NCBI GenBank assembly: GCA_002328495.1
Contig: DCUJ01000004.1
Span: forward strand, 99,568 to 163,567
Origin: Sulfurospirillum sp. UBA2217
GTDB lineage: Bacteria; Campylobacterota; Campylobacteria; Campylobacterales; Sulfurospirillaceae
Length of the DNA: 64,000 nucleotides
Reading direction: 5' to 3'
The stretch's first letter is position 1, and the number at the start of each line of letters is the position of its first letter. A model generated the notes under the pieces. That model did not search any database and had not been told where the DNA came from. It saw only the letters and a list, made by a program, of their open reading frames with translations. A program made the translations under genes and the position numbers. This document shows positions 16,656 to 25,579 of the stretch, one piece after another.

Positions 16656-17411
16656 ATGAAAACTAGAATAATTGCAAAATTAGATGTAAAGCCACCTTAT
16701 GTAGTAAAACCAGTGCATTTTGAGGGGTTGCGAAAAGTTGGTCTTTCCGCGGAGTTAGCAAAAAAGTATTATGAGCAAGGTGCTGATGAATTAATATATA
16801 TAGATATAGTATCTTCACTGTATCAAAGGGAAATTTTATTTGAAGAGATCGAAAGAGCAGCCAATGAACTTTTCATCCCCTTTGGCGTTGGAGGGGGGGT
16901 AAAAACTATAGAAGATTTTTCAAGACTATTTCATAGCGGGGCCGACAAGGTTGTGATAAACACTTCTGCAGTTCAAGAAAACCCAGATATTATTAACGAA
17001 GCTGCTAAAATTTTTGGTAATCAGGCTGTGGTTGTGAATGTCGAGGCTAAAAAATGGGATGGCTGGTATGAGTGTTATACTGACTGTGGAAGAATCAAAT
17101 CCGGCAGAGATGTTTTTGAATGGGTTAAAGAAGTTGAGCAAAGAGGTGCTGGTGAAATTTTTTTACAATGTGTTGACGCCGATGGAAGGCAGAGAGGATT
17201 TGACTTGAGGCTAGCAAAAAAAGTAGTAGATAGTGTAAACATTCCCGTTGTTGTAGCTAGTGGAGCTGGAAAACTTGAAGATATAAAAGAACTAGTAGAA
17301 TATGCAAATCCAAGTGGTGTGGCGATTGCTAGTTTGCTACATTATGATAAATGTACGATTAAAGAAATTAAAGAGTATTTAAGAAATAACTCAATAGAGG
17401 TATTAAAATGA
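16656..17411 (+). CDS. HisF-like synthase subunit for sugar amidination
   Basis: A 251-aa TIM-barrel protein of the HisF family. It keeps the first catalytic Asp region (AKLDVK) and a second one in CVDADGRQRGF, plus phosphate-binding loops VGGGVKT and ASGAGKLED. This is not the histidine-pathway HisF: it is paired with a second HisH and followed by an N-acetyl-sugar amidotransferase, as in WbpG/HisH/HisF sets. In those sets the HisF/HisH pair is thought to channel glutamine-derived ammonia (family knowledge). A run of seven G (16893-16899) lies in the GVGGGVK codons. SD-like AAGGAAAAAG precedes the ATG, and it overlaps the next gene by 4 bases. Confidence 0.82.
   Translation: MKTRIIAKLDVKPPYVVKPVHFEGLRKVGLSAELAKKYYEQGADELIYIDIVSSLYQREILFEEIERAANELFIPFGVGGGVKTIEDFSRLFHSGADKVVINTSAVQENPDIINEAAKIFGNQAVVVNVEAKKWDGWYECYTDCGRIKSGRDVFEWVKEVEQRGAGEIFLQCVDADGRQRGFDLRLAKKVVDSVNIPVVVASGAGKLEDIKELVEYANPSGVAIASLLHYDKCTIKEIKEYLRNNSIEVLK
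16893..16899 (+). repeat. G7 homopolymer in the hisF-like gene
   Basis: Seven consecutive G inside the conserved GGG phosphate-binding loop codons. It is shorter than the tracts usually phase-variable in campylobacters and may be dictated by the protein. Confidence 0.8.
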
Positions 17412-18013
17412 GTGATAATACTATAGGTTTAGTAAACTATGGAATAACTGGAAATATTCATAGTATAAAAAAAGCTGTAGAAAAAGCTGGCGGTAAAGTT
17501 AAAATTATCAATAAAAAAGAAGATTTTGTTGATGTTTCAAAGATAGTTATTCCTGGAGTTGGTAGCTTCAAAGATGCTATGGAAGAACTTAGGAATGACG
17601 ATTTGCTTGATGCTCTAAAAGAAAAAATTAAAACAAGACCGACTTTGGGTATCTGTCTTGGTATGCAAATACTTTCCACACTAGGCTTTGAATATGGGAA
17701 AACAGAAGGCTTGGATGTGATAAAAGCAGAAGCGAAGCCTATGATAGTAGATGGGAAAGTTCCACATGTGGGCTTTAATAAAATAGATGTTATTAAACCA
17801 AATAAACTTTTAGATGGACTAGAAAATGAAGAGTTCTATTTTATGCATTCTTATGAAGTTGTTAATTATACAGATATAGCTTCTCTTACAGATTATAATG
17901 GACATAAATTTGTTTCATCAATTCAAAAAAATAATATATATGGCGTACAGTTTCATCCTGAAAAAAGCAGAGAAGCTGGGATTAAATTGTTTAAAAACTT
18001 TATTGAATTGTAG
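17408..18013 (+). CDS. HisH-like glutaminase subunit for sugar amidination
   Basis: A 201-aa class-I glutamine amidotransferase with oxyanion loop PGVGSFKDAM, nucleophile GICLGMQIL (Cys near residue 81) and the His-Glu pair in VQFHPEKS. It would hydrolyse glutamine and feed ammonia to its HisF-like partner. The genuine histidine-pathway HisH is a separate gene at 39030, so this copy is a cluster-dedicated paralogue. It overlaps the HisF-like gene by 4 bases and is followed after 9 bases by the amidotransferase. Confidence 0.84.
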   Translation: MSDNTIGLVNYGITGNIHSIKKAVEKAGGKVKIINKKEDFVDVSKIVIPGVGSFKDAMEELRNDDLLDALKEKIKTRPTLGICLGMQILSTLGFEYGKTEGLDVIKAEAKPMIVDGKVPHVGFNKIDVIKPNKLLDGLENEEFYFMHSYEVVNYTDIASLTDYNGHKFVSSIQKNNIYGVQFHPEKSREAGIKLFKNFIEL

Positions 18014-18022
18014 GAGAAATTG

Positions 18023-19240
18023 ATGAATGAATTATTTGGAAAATACGGATTGCCTTTAGAGGTCAAATTTTGTAAAAAATGCACCATGAATAATCAAAGA
18101 CCCTCATCCACGGTTGAATTTAAACAAAAAGAGGGTGAAAGAAAACGAACACTTGCCTTTGGCGAAGATGGTGTGTGTGAAGCTTGTAGGTATGCAGAAA
18201 AAAAGAAATCTATAGATTGGAAAGAAAGGCATAAGCAGCTTGAAGAGTTATGTAATCGATTCAGAAGAAATGATGGTCGATATGATGTAGTTGTTCCAGG
18301 AAGCGGTGGAAAAGATAGTATCCAGGCTGCTCATGTTTTAAAATATAAGTACAATATGAACCCAATTTTGATTACATGGCCTCCTGCGCTTTATACAGAT
18401 ATTGGGAGACGAAACTTTGATTCTTGGCTTAATTCAGGATTTGCAAACTACACATATAATCAAAATAAAAAATTGCATAAATTTTTAACAAAAAGTGCAT
18501 TTTTGAATTTAGGTCATCCTTTTCAGCCTTTTATTTTGGGACAAAAAAATCTAGCTCCTAGACTTTCTGTTTTGCTTGATATTCCACTGGTAATATTTGG
18601 AGAAAACGAAGCAGAGTATGGAAATGCCATTGAGGATAATGAAAAGCCAACGAGAGATTCTAAATACTATAGTGCAGAACTTAGTATTAAAGATTTAGTT
18701 TTGGGCGGAGTCTCAGCTGTTGAGTTAATAGAAAAACACGGATTTAAACTTTCTGATCTAGAAGCTTATTTTCCGGTGAACCCATATGGGATACAAAAAA
18801 CAGGTACCGAAGTGCATTACTTGGGCTATTACGTCAAATGGCATCCGCAAGAGACATATTACTATTCGGTTGAGAACAGTGATTTTATGCCGAACGACCA
18901 TAGGACGGAAGGAAGCTTTAGTAAGTATAGCTCTCTTGATGATAAAATTGATTGGCTTCACTACCATACCACAACAATAAAATTTGGAATAGGAAGAGCT
19001 ACTTATGATTCTGCTCAAGAAGTAAGAAACGGCGATATTACTAGAGATGAAGGGATAGCCCTCATTAGAAGGTTTGATGGAGAATTTCCACAACAATATA
19101 TAGAAGATTGTTGCGAGTATATGGATATATCTTTGCAAGATTATCATGATGCTATAGAAAAGTTCAGAAGTCCTCATCTTTGGGAGAAGAATTATGGTAA
19201 ATGGGAATTGAAAAACCCTATCTGGAAAGAAAAGAGCTAG
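18023..19240 (+). CDS. ptmG: N-acetyl sugar amidotransferase (PseA/PtmG/WbpG-like)
   Basis: A 405-aa PP-loop ATPase-family enzyme that converts an N-acetyl group of a nonulosonic acid to acetamidino. Visible are an N-terminal zinc-type cysteine set (FCKKC.., GVCEACRYAEKK) and the PP-loop SGGKDSIQAAHVLKYKY near residue 94. I choose ATG 18023 over TTG 18020 because AGGAG at 18012-18016 is then six bases away. Next to legionaminic genes it should make an acetamidino derivative such as Leg5Am7Ac, as PtmG does in Campylobacter; the exact position modified is inference. Confidence 0.84.
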   Translation: MNELFGKYGLPLEVKFCKKCTMNNQRPSSTVEFKQKEGERKRTLAFGEDGVCEACRYAEKKKSIDWKERHKQLEELCNRFRRNDGRYDVVVPGSGGKDSIQAAHVLKYKYNMNPILITWPPALYTDIGRRNFDSWLNSGFANYTYNQNKKLHKFLTKSAFLNLGHPFQPFILGQKNLAPRLSVLLDIPLVIFGENEAEYGNAIEDNEKPTRDSKYYSAELSIKDLVLGGVSAVELIEKHGFKLSDLEAYFPVNPYGIQKTGTEVHYLGYYVKWHPQETYYYSVENSDFMPNDHRTEGSFSKYSSLDDKIDWLHYHTTTIKFGIGRATYDSAQEVRNGDITRDEGIALIRRFDGEFPQQYIEDCCEYMDISLQDYHDAIEKFRSPHLWEKNYGKWELKNPIWKEKS

Positions 19241-19482
19241 GAAGTTTTGTATTGATTTTAGAAACAATGGATAGATTTAAATTTTGCAAAAATGCGAATA
19301 GGATAAGAATTGACGCGCTGCCCACTGGAAACCGCACTCTAGATCAACTGTACTGGGATTTTGTTCTTCTGCAAATATTTCATCTATTTGCAATAGCTTT
19401 TTTTGCATCGTTTGAGTTTTTGGACAATGAATACGATCCGTCTTGATATATATACAAAAAAGAAAGAAACACGGAGGTGTTG
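19241..19482. other. Non-coding spacer between amidotransferase and surface-carbohydrate gene
   Basis: No convincing gene is present. A 60-codon open stretch from ATG 19267 has no recognisable motif and no good ribosome site. A TATATA-rich patch near 19446-19455 could hold a promoter for the next gene. The segment may be the scar of a lost gene. Confidence 0.5.
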
Positions 19483-20781
19483 GTGAGTAAAGCAAATTTA
19501 ATAATATCGATTGAAACTGCAAATAGAGAGCTTTACCCTAAGGTCTTTTTATCTTATAAATTTGCTGAAACCGGGAATGTGGCATATGTAGGAACAAAGG
19601 ATAACATTTATGGGTTGGTGCAATATCTTGACAATCTAATTTATTTAGACAAAGGATACCATGCTCAGATTTCTGAGTTGATTTATGATAAATTAATAAA
19701 AAAAAGTGCTGTTATAATAAGCCTAGATGAAGAAAATGGAGTTGATTATGATGATTTTTCAACAATAAGTGACCGCTTTCCCGAAAAAATATTTCATATC
19801 TTTGGACAAATATTCTTATGGGGCTCAAAGCAGTATCAATATTTGAGGGAGAATAGACAATCATTTGACGATAAAAATATTTTTTGTTACGGGCACCCCA
19901 GATTTGAAATACTAAAACCCTCGTACAGATTTCTTTACGATGATGAGACTTTAAATATACGTAAGAAATATAACAACTTCATATTAATTAATACTAGTTT
20001 TGGGCTCGGAAATAATTTGTTATCTGATGACGCTGTTGTAAAAAATTATAAGAATAGAGTCCCCAATGTGGAAAAAATCATGGAGTACCACAAACTTCAG
20101 GTAAAAAATTTTATTGAGTTGGCAGTAGAACTATCAAAACTAAATAGATTTAATATTATTCTTAGGCCTCACCCAGAAGAAGATATGAGAGTCTACAAGC
20201 ATGCTCTTGAGGGAATTAAAAATATACATGTAGTTCATTCTGGTAGCGTTGTTCCGTGGCTAATGGCGGCAGAGGTTATGATACATCACGATTGCACAAC
20301 TAGTTTAGAAAGTGCAATGATAGGTAAAAGTTCTATTGCTTACACAAAAGACTTAAATTCTACATTAACACCCACGATACCGCACAGAATAAGTTATAGG
20401 TATGATTCTTTGGGTGAAGTGATAAATAATATTACAAATGAAGAATATAAGGTCAGGTTTATCGATGATAAAATTCTAGAAGACTATTTTTCTTTTTCAA
20501 AAAACACTACTCAATTAATAATAAAAACAATGATTAATAGTCAAAATGTTAATCATTGTAAAAACCCCGATCGAAATCTATTTTTTTTCAAAATCAAAAA
20601 AAATATTAAATATTTTTTAAAAGAAGTGTTTGGTCAAAAAAATAAGCTCTTTAGTCAAAAAATAAAAGGCATGGACTATGAAAAAGTAAAAGATTTAATA
20701 GCTAAATTAAACAAAGAGTTTGATACTTGTATTAAGGTGGCGAGAGTTAATAAATATTTGTTCAAAATATATCAAGATTAA
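19483..20781 (+). CDS. Surface carbohydrate biosynthesis protein, GT-B-like
   Basis: A 432-aa cytosolic protein with IISIETANREL at the start, FGHP-like CYGHPRFEI, ILRPHPEEDM and VMIHHDCTTSLESAMIGK in the second half. These match the 'surface carbohydrate biosynthesis protein' family and resemble capsule-type GT-B transferases; RPHPE and the TSLE(S/A)AM loop are the usual nucleotide-sugar contacts. It could be the legionaminic acid transferase, because it follows that pathway directly and no other candidate is obvious (inference). I choose GTG 19483 rather than the in-frame GTG at 19477, because the GGAGG at 19473-19477 would overlap the earlier start. The C-terminal 90 residues are lysine-rich and variable. 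Confidence 0.65.
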   Translation: MSKANLIISIETANRELYPKVFLSYKFAETGNVAYVGTKDNIYGLVQYLDNLIYLDKGYHAQISELIYDKLIKKSAVIISLDEENGVDYDDFSTISDRFPEKIFHIFGQIFLWGSKQYQYLRENRQSFDDKNIFCYGHPRFEILKPSYRFLYDDETLNIRKKYNNFILINTSFGLGNNLLSDDAVVKNYKNRVPNVEKIMEYHKLQVKNFIELAVELSKLNRFNIILRPHPEEDMRVYKHALEGIKNIHVVHSGSVVPWLMAAEVMIHHDCTTSLESAMIGKSSIAYTKDLNSTLTPTIPHRISYRYDSLGEVINNITNEEYKVRFIDDKILEDYFSFSKNTTQLIIKTMINSQNVNHCKNPDRNLFFFKIKKNIKYFLKEVFGQKNKLFSQKIKGMDYEKVKDLIAKLNKEFDTCIKVARVNKYLFKIYQD

Positions 20782-20796
20782 TGACGGATTAAAATT

Positions 20797-22005
20797 ATGA
20801 AAAGCTATTGCCTTGCAAATAATATAAAAAAAAACATCAAAACATGTATCGAAATACTGGTTGAATTTTTTTATAAAACAACATGCAAAAATGTAATAAA
20901 AACAAAACTCAAATATGAAGTTTATGCTACAAATTGCAAGCATACTTTTTTTGGCTACTATGATAAAACACCTTTTAGTGCGGACAATAATAAAATATTA
21001 GCAATAGGGACAAATCACAATGATGTGTTAACTTTGCCAAAAGAGGCGGTTATAGGATTTTTTGACAAGGTAACAAAAAAATTTTCCCAAATTGACACAA
21101 GCACGACTTGGTGCTGGCAACAAGGCTGTAGACTTATGTGGTTTGACGACCACTCTGTTATTTATAATAAAATAGTCGAGGGCTATTATGGGAGTGTGGT
21201 TTATAGTTTTGAAAAAAAGAAAATTGTAAGACAATATAACTTTCCGATTTACGATAAGACTTCTGACAACAGATTTGCTTTATCGTTAAACTTTTCTAGA
21301 TTACACTATTTTAGGCCAGGGTACGGATATGTAAACTTTTTATCAGAAGAGGATAAGGCAAAGATCGGAGAATGTGACGGAGTGTTTTTGTGTGATTTGG
21401 TTAATAATGTAAAAACACTAATTATCCCCTTGAAAGACATAGTTGAAAAAGATTTTGATGAGAGAATGGAAAATGCATACCATTATATCAATCATCTAAA
21501 ATTTTCTCCAGATAATGAACATTTTATTTTTTATCATATTTGGAATCAAGAAAATAAAAGATTTACTAGAGCAATGCTAGCAACGCTAAATGGTGAAATT
21601 GAAAAAGTATTTGATAATAAAACTTTTTTATCGCATTATGATTTTAAAAATAAAGATGAATTACTTATTTTTACAAAGTCAACTCAAAATGGCTATCACT
21701 TGTATAATTTCCAAAATGACACAGTGGATATTTTTTCTCCAGATTTACAAGAGGATGGGCATCCTAGTTTTATCTCTGATGATTTAGTTTTAACTGATAC
21801 TTATCCAAGCCGTTTCTTAAGAGAGCAAAAACTTATTTTAGCGAACAAAAAAAGATATGAAGTTATCGGTAAATTTTATGCACCATCTAAATACAAAGGT
21901 GAATTTAGATGTGATTTGCATCCAAGACTTAGTGGTGATAAAAAGTTTATCGCTATTGACATGCCATTTTTTGATGGAAGAAAAATAGTTGTATTAGATT
22001 TATAG
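20797..22005 (+). CDS. Predicted beta-propeller protein of polysaccharide clusters
   Basis: A 402-aa protein I do not know by name. After about 45 basic N-terminal residues it has repeated blade-like segments: HTFFGYYDKTPFSADNNKIL, LKFSPDNEHFIFYH, and DLHPRLSGDKKFIAIDM. These S.D...I and H.SFS.D patterns resemble TolB/oligogalacturonide-lyase-like propellers. No signal peptide is clear, so it probably acts in the cytoplasm or at the inner face of the membrane. It sits between a transferase-like protein and a methyltransferase and is likely to serve the same glycan, perhaps as a lyase or glycosyl-modifying enzyme. Function is unknown. Confidence 0.55.
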   Translation: MKSYCLANNIKKNIKTCIEILVEFFYKTTCKNVIKTKLKYEVYATNCKHTFFGYYDKTPFSADNNKILAIGTNHNDVLTLPKEAVIGFFDKVTKKFSQIDTSTTWCWQQGCRLMWFDDHSVIYNKIVEGYYGSVVYSFEKKKIVRQYNFPIYDKTSDNRFALSLNFSRLHYFRPGYGYVNFLSEEDKAKIGECDGVFLCDLVNNVKTLIIPLKDIVEKDFDERMENAYHYINHLKFSPDNEHFIFYHIWNQENKRFTRAMLATLNGEIEKVFDNKTFLSHYDFKNKDELLIFTKSTQNGYHLYNFQNDTVDIFSPDLQEDGHPSFISDDLVLTDTYPSRFLREQKLILANKKRYEVIGKFYAPSKYKGEFRCDLHPRLSGDKKFIAIDMPFFDGRKIVVLDL

Positions 22006-22016
22006 AAAGGTAAAAA

Positions 22017-22697
22017 ATGTTTATAGATAAAAAATTTAGAGTTCCAAGGGTCTGGTCTAATAAAGAGTTAGAAAAATTTTCAGCAATGTTTTCTGGTGCA
22101 ATCGTTAATGTGTCAGGATGGAAAGACTTGGATAAAGAAGGTAAAAAATATAGAGATTATTTTTGTAATAATACAGAGTATTGGATTACAAATTATAAAT
22201 CAGAAGCAAGAGGATTCCAAGGAAATCAAGAAAATGAGATATTTTTAGATTTAGAGCAAGATTTGGATGAAAAAATGCATAACAAGTTTGATGTTGTTTT
22301 CAACCATACGGTATTAGAACATATTTTTAATGTTAATAAAGCTTTTGAAAACCTATGTAAACTTTCCAATGATATAGTAATGGTAGTTGTTCCATTTTTG
22401 CAAGAACAACATGCAGAATATGGTGATTATTGGAGATTTACTCCTCTAGCTGTTAAAAAACTTTTTTCACAAAATGGGTATGAACTTTTATATATCAATT
22501 ATAACGATGCATCCGATAATTCTATTTATGTATTTGCGATAGGGACCAAAATATCACAAAAGTGGAATAATATAAAGAATTTTAATGATAATAAATTAAA
22601 TAAGATTACAAAACATATGATTGGAACAAAAATTATTAAAAATTCTTTATTTGAGCGTATCATTAATAAAATAAAAGCAAAATACTTTAAACTATGA
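22017..22697 (+). CDS. SAM-dependent methyltransferase
   Basis: A 226-aa protein with a methyltransferase-11 pattern in the middle: FDVVFNHTVLEHIFNVNKAFENL is the post-motif I D-x-x-x-x-x-x-L-E-H element, and DYWRFTPLAVKKLFSQNGYELL is the common C-terminal part. The N-terminal glycine-rich SAM motif is weak (GAIVNVSGW), so cofactor binding is less certain. It probably methylates a sugar or the chain end; the gene overlaps the next glycosyltransferase by 4 bases. Confidence 0.72.
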   Translation: MFIDKKFRVPRVWSNKELEKFSAMFSGAIVNVSGWKDLDKEGKKYRDYFCNNTEYWITNYKSEARGFQGNQENEIFLDLEQDLDEKMHNKFDVVFNHTVLEHIFNVNKAFENLCKLSNDIVMVVVPFLQEQHAEYGDYWRFTPLAVKKLFSQNGYELLYINYNDASDNSIYVFAIGTKISQKWNNIKNFNDNKLNKITKHMIGTKIIKNSLFERIINKIKAKYFKL

Positions 22698-23794
22698 AAC
22701 TACTATACCTATCAAATTCTATAATTCCATCACAATATGCAAATAGTGTGCATGTGATGAAAATGTGTCAAGCATTGCAACAAAATGATTTTGAGGCAGA
22801 ATTACTTTGCTACACTCAAAATAAGAATTTTGATGAAAACGAAGTATTTGAAAAGTATGGAATAAAAACAAAATTTAAGATTAAAAAGTTTTACTTAAGA
22901 AATATGAGAGCAAAGTTTTTTCAAAAGTTTTTTTCAATTTTATGGATGTTAGTTAATTATGATAAAAAAAGTTTGATTTATGGTAGGGATGTATATGGGG
23001 TATATTTAGCTTCACTTTTGGGTTTTGATGTGATTTATGAAAGTCATGGATTGCCCACTACTAAACTATACGGAATGATTGAAAATAAGCTTTTAAAAAG
23101 TAAAAGACTTAAAAAATTAGTTGTGATATCTGAAAAATTAAAAGAGATATATTTAGAAAATAGTGCTTTAAAAAATAGTGAAAAAATTTTAGTACTTCAT
23201 GATGGAGCAGATGCGTTAAATTTATCAATTAAAGGGATAGATTTAGGAGATGGTTTTCATATAGGATATATTGGTAGTTTGTATTATGAAGGAAGAGGTA
23301 TTGATATTATTTTAGAAGTTGCAAAGTTAAATCATGATTTTACTTTGCATTTGATAGGTGGGAAAAATGAGGAAGTAAATTATTGGAAAAAAATAGCAAC
23401 GAATAATGTAAAGTTTTATGGATTTTTATCACATAATGAAGCTTCTAAATATTTACTTAGTTTTGATGTAGTCTTGATGCCTTATCAAAAAGATTTGAAA
23501 TTGGCAGACAATAAAGTAAATACATCGAGTTGGATGTCACCTATGAAGATGTTTGAATATATGGCAGCAAAAAAAGCTATTGTATCATCAGACTTACCTG
23601 TCATAAGAGAAGTATTGAATGAAAATAATAGTATATTAGTTCAATCTGATAATGTTGATGATTGGTCAAAAGCGATAAATAAATTATATAAAAATGAAAA
23701 TTTAAAAAATAGAATTGCCGAAAAATCATATAGTGATTTTTTAAATCAATATAGTTGGAAAGAAAGAGCCAAAAATATTAGAAGTATAAAATAA
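22694..23794 (+). CDS. Glycosyltransferase family 4
   Basis: A 366-aa GT-B protein. The N-terminus (NSIIPSQYANSVHVMKMCQAL) is the acceptor domain. The C-terminal donor domain has IGYIGSLYYEGRGIDIILEVAK, VVLMPYQ and SPMKMFEYMAAKKAIVSSDLPVIREVL, the E-x7-E region of GT4. It would add one sugar of the repeat unit on the cytoplasmic face. Donor and linkage cannot be told from sequence. Confidence 0.85.
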   Translation: MKLLYLSNSIIPSQYANSVHVMKMCQALQQNDFEAELLCYTQNKNFDENEVFEKYGIKTKFKIKKFYLRNMRAKFFQKFFSILWMLVNYDKKSLIYGRDVYGVYLASLLGFDVIYESHGLPTTKLYGMIENKLLKSKRLKKLVVISEKLKEIYLENSALKNSEKILVLHDGADALNLSIKGIDLGDGFHIGYIGSLYYEGRGIDIILEVAKLNHDFTLHLIGGKNEEVNYWKKIATNNVKFYGFLSHNEASKYLLSFDVVLMPYQKDLKLADNKVNTSSWMSPMKMFEYMAAKKAIVSSDLPVIREVLNENNSILVQSDNVDDWSKAINKLYKNENLKNRIAEKSYSDFLNQYSWKERAKNIRSIK

Positions 23795-23826
23795 TGAATG
23801 TACAAAGTAACTTTAGTAAAGTATAA
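23794..23826 (+). other. 10-codon ORF starting in the stop of the GT4 gene
   Basis: ATG 23794 overlaps the preceding TAA in the TAATG arrangement used between real genes here, but the frame closes after MNVQSNFSKV. It may be a start-site scar of a lost gene or a chance reading frame. Confidence 0.3.
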
Positions 23827-23829
23827 AAA

Positions 23830-24936
23830 ATGACTGAGATATCTAATACTTTTTATAATCCTTATCCATATTTTTATTTTATAGCCTTTTTCTTTATATT
23901 TACTCTTATTCAAAATAATAAAACAGTTGATAAGCAACTAGTTTATCTTTATTATACTTTTGTATTTTTTGTTATGTTAGTTATTGGATTTAGGGGCAAT
24001 TATGATGAATATACCAGAGTTTTTGTATTAATCCCAACTTTAGAAAATTTTTTCAATGAAGATTATAATGTGATTAGTGAAAAAGGATATGTTTTTACTT
24101 TTATTTCATCTACTTTTAAAACAATAGGTTTCAATTCACAATCTCTTTTTTTATTCTTTTCAAGTACAGCAGTCTTTATACATGCCTATTTTTTCCGTAA
24201 GTTTACTAAGTATTACTTTTTGGCTTTTTTACTATATTTAAGTCATGAGATTTGTTTGAAGGAATGGATTGGACTTAGAATGGGCTTCGCAAGTGCTTTA
24301 TTATTGCCTATGATATACTATTTGTATAAGGGTCAAAAAGTAAAGTTTTTCATTTTGGTAGTTATTGCGACTTTGGTTCAATATGTAGCTATATTGTCAC
24401 TTTTTTTATATTTTCTAAGATATAGAATTAAACCAATCTATCTTTTTTTAGGTTTGGTAGTGGCTTTATTATTGATGGAATCAGGTATAGTTTATCAAAC
24501 TGTTTGGTCTTTGGATTCGATGAATATTTTACCTGGTATTATTAGTTCATATATGAGAACTGAGGTATATGTGTATGATGTAGGGCTGAATCATCCAAAA
24601 ACAATTCAACAGATTATAGTTATTACAATCTTTATATTATTGATTCATAAAAAAGATAATGAAGATATTCCTAAAGTATATTATCTGTTATTTAATGCTT
24701 ATTATTTAGGCACAATTCTTATGATTATTTTTTCTGAGTTAGCTTTATTTGCATTTCGTTTTAACGGACATTTTGCAAGCGTAGAACCTATTTTGATTAC
24801 CTATTTGATTTATAAGTTTCGTCATAAAATACTTGTATCAAGTTTTTTAGCTTTTGGAAGCTTAATGGTTGCATATATTAATTATATAGTAATTAGAAGA
24901 GTGCCAGATTATTTTTTATTTGTTAATTATCCTTGA
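23830..24936 (+). CDS. EpsG-family membrane protein, probable repeat-unit polymerase (Wzy-like)
   Basis: A 368-aa very hydrophobic protein with about nine to ten membrane spans. The motif GFRGNYDEYTRVFV near residue 55 and the WIGLRMGFASALLLPMIYYL stretch are typical of EpsG/Wzy-like polymerases (G-R..D..Y and R-x-G-x-A). It is the only polymerase candidate in the cluster and pairs logically with the Wzz at 35137. Sequence divergence in this class makes exact assignment impossible without a profile search. Confidence 0.72.
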   Translation: MTEISNTFYNPYPYFYFIAFFFIFTLIQNNKTVDKQLVYLYYTFVFFVMLVIGFRGNYDEYTRVFVLIPTLENFFNEDYNVISEKGYVFTFISSTFKTIGFNSQSLFLFFSSTAVFIHAYFFRKFTKYYFLAFLLYLSHEICLKEWIGLRMGFASALLLPMIYYLYKGQKVKFFILVVIATLVQYVAILSLFLYFLRYRIKPIYLFLGLVVALLLMESGIVYQTVWSLDSMNILPGIISSYMRTEVYVYDVGLNHPKTIQQIIVITIFILLIHKKDNEDIPKVYYLLFNAYYLGTILMIIFSELALFAFRFNGHFASVEPILITYLIYKFRHKILVSSFLAFGSLMVAYINYIVIRRVPDYFLFVNYP

Positions 24937-25009
24937 TAAAATATAAATTAGTAGTTGATAAGTCATAATGTTGTATTATTAAAAAATTAAACAATAAAGA
25001 GAATATTAA
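24937..25009. other. Short AT-rich spacer
   Basis: No gene seen. AAAGAGAAT upstream of the GTG start of the next gene may serve as a weak ribosome site. Confidence 0.4.
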
Positions 25010-25579
25010 GTGAAAAAAAATTATTTTGAATACCTGAAAGAAAGAAGTTGGAAGGGCAAGCTATATAGAAACTATTTTTTATATCCAATTTTGTCCAAAT
25101 ATTTTAAAAAAGAAGATTATATTTTAGATTTTGGTTGTGGAATAGGTGATTATTTAGAATTTCGAAAAAATACCGTAGGTGCTGATATAAATGAAGATAA
25201 TGTGGCTTATTGTAATTCTAATGGATTAGAAGCTAAAATAATACAAGACAATAAAATAGATTTTGGTAATGAAGTTTTTGCTGGTGTTATGATGGATAAT
25301 GTCTTAGAGCATATTGTCGATCCTGCTGAATCCATAAAAGAAATAACAAGGGTTTTAAAAAAAAATGGACTCTTATTGGTTGGTGTTCCTGGGGCTAAAG
25401 GGTTTAATCGTGATATTGATCATAAAATATTTTATAGTGAAGAGAGTTTAGTTAGTTTAATGAATCAAAAAGGATATGAGTATCTTAAGACAGTTTACAC
25501 TCCTTTTTTAATAGATTCAGATTATTTGAGTAACAATTTAAAGATATACTGTGTATATGTTTTATTTAAAAAAATATGA
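25010..25579 (+). CDS. SAM-dependent methyltransferase
   Basis: A 189-aa class I methyltransferase with a clear motif I, ILDFGCGIGDYLEFR, then GADINEDNVAYCNSNGL (motif II acidic residue), MMDNVLEHIVDPAESIKEI and KKNGLLLVGVPG. The start is GTG. It probably O-methylates a sugar in the glycan. Overlap with the next gene is 4 bases, so it is part of the same operon. Confidence 0.85.
   Translation: MKKNYFEYLKERSWKGKLYRNYFLYPILSKYFKKEDYILDFGCGIGDYLEFRKNTVGADINEDNVAYCNSNGLEAKIIQDNKIDFGNEVFAGVMMDNVLEHIVDPAESIKEITRVLKKNGLLLVGVPGAKGFNRDIDHKIFYSEESLVSLMNQKGYEYLKTVYTPFLIDSDYLSNNLKIYCVYVLFKKI

Noticed and set aside
18758..19267. 169-codon open frame on the minus strand inside the amidotransferase gene
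   Set aside because: It is antisense to a conserved PP-loop enzyme and has no recognisable domain.
19201..19446. Small ORF across the end of the amidotransferase gene and the following spacer
   Set aside because: It begins inside a real gene and shows no motif; the later ATG 19267 also lacks a ribosome site.
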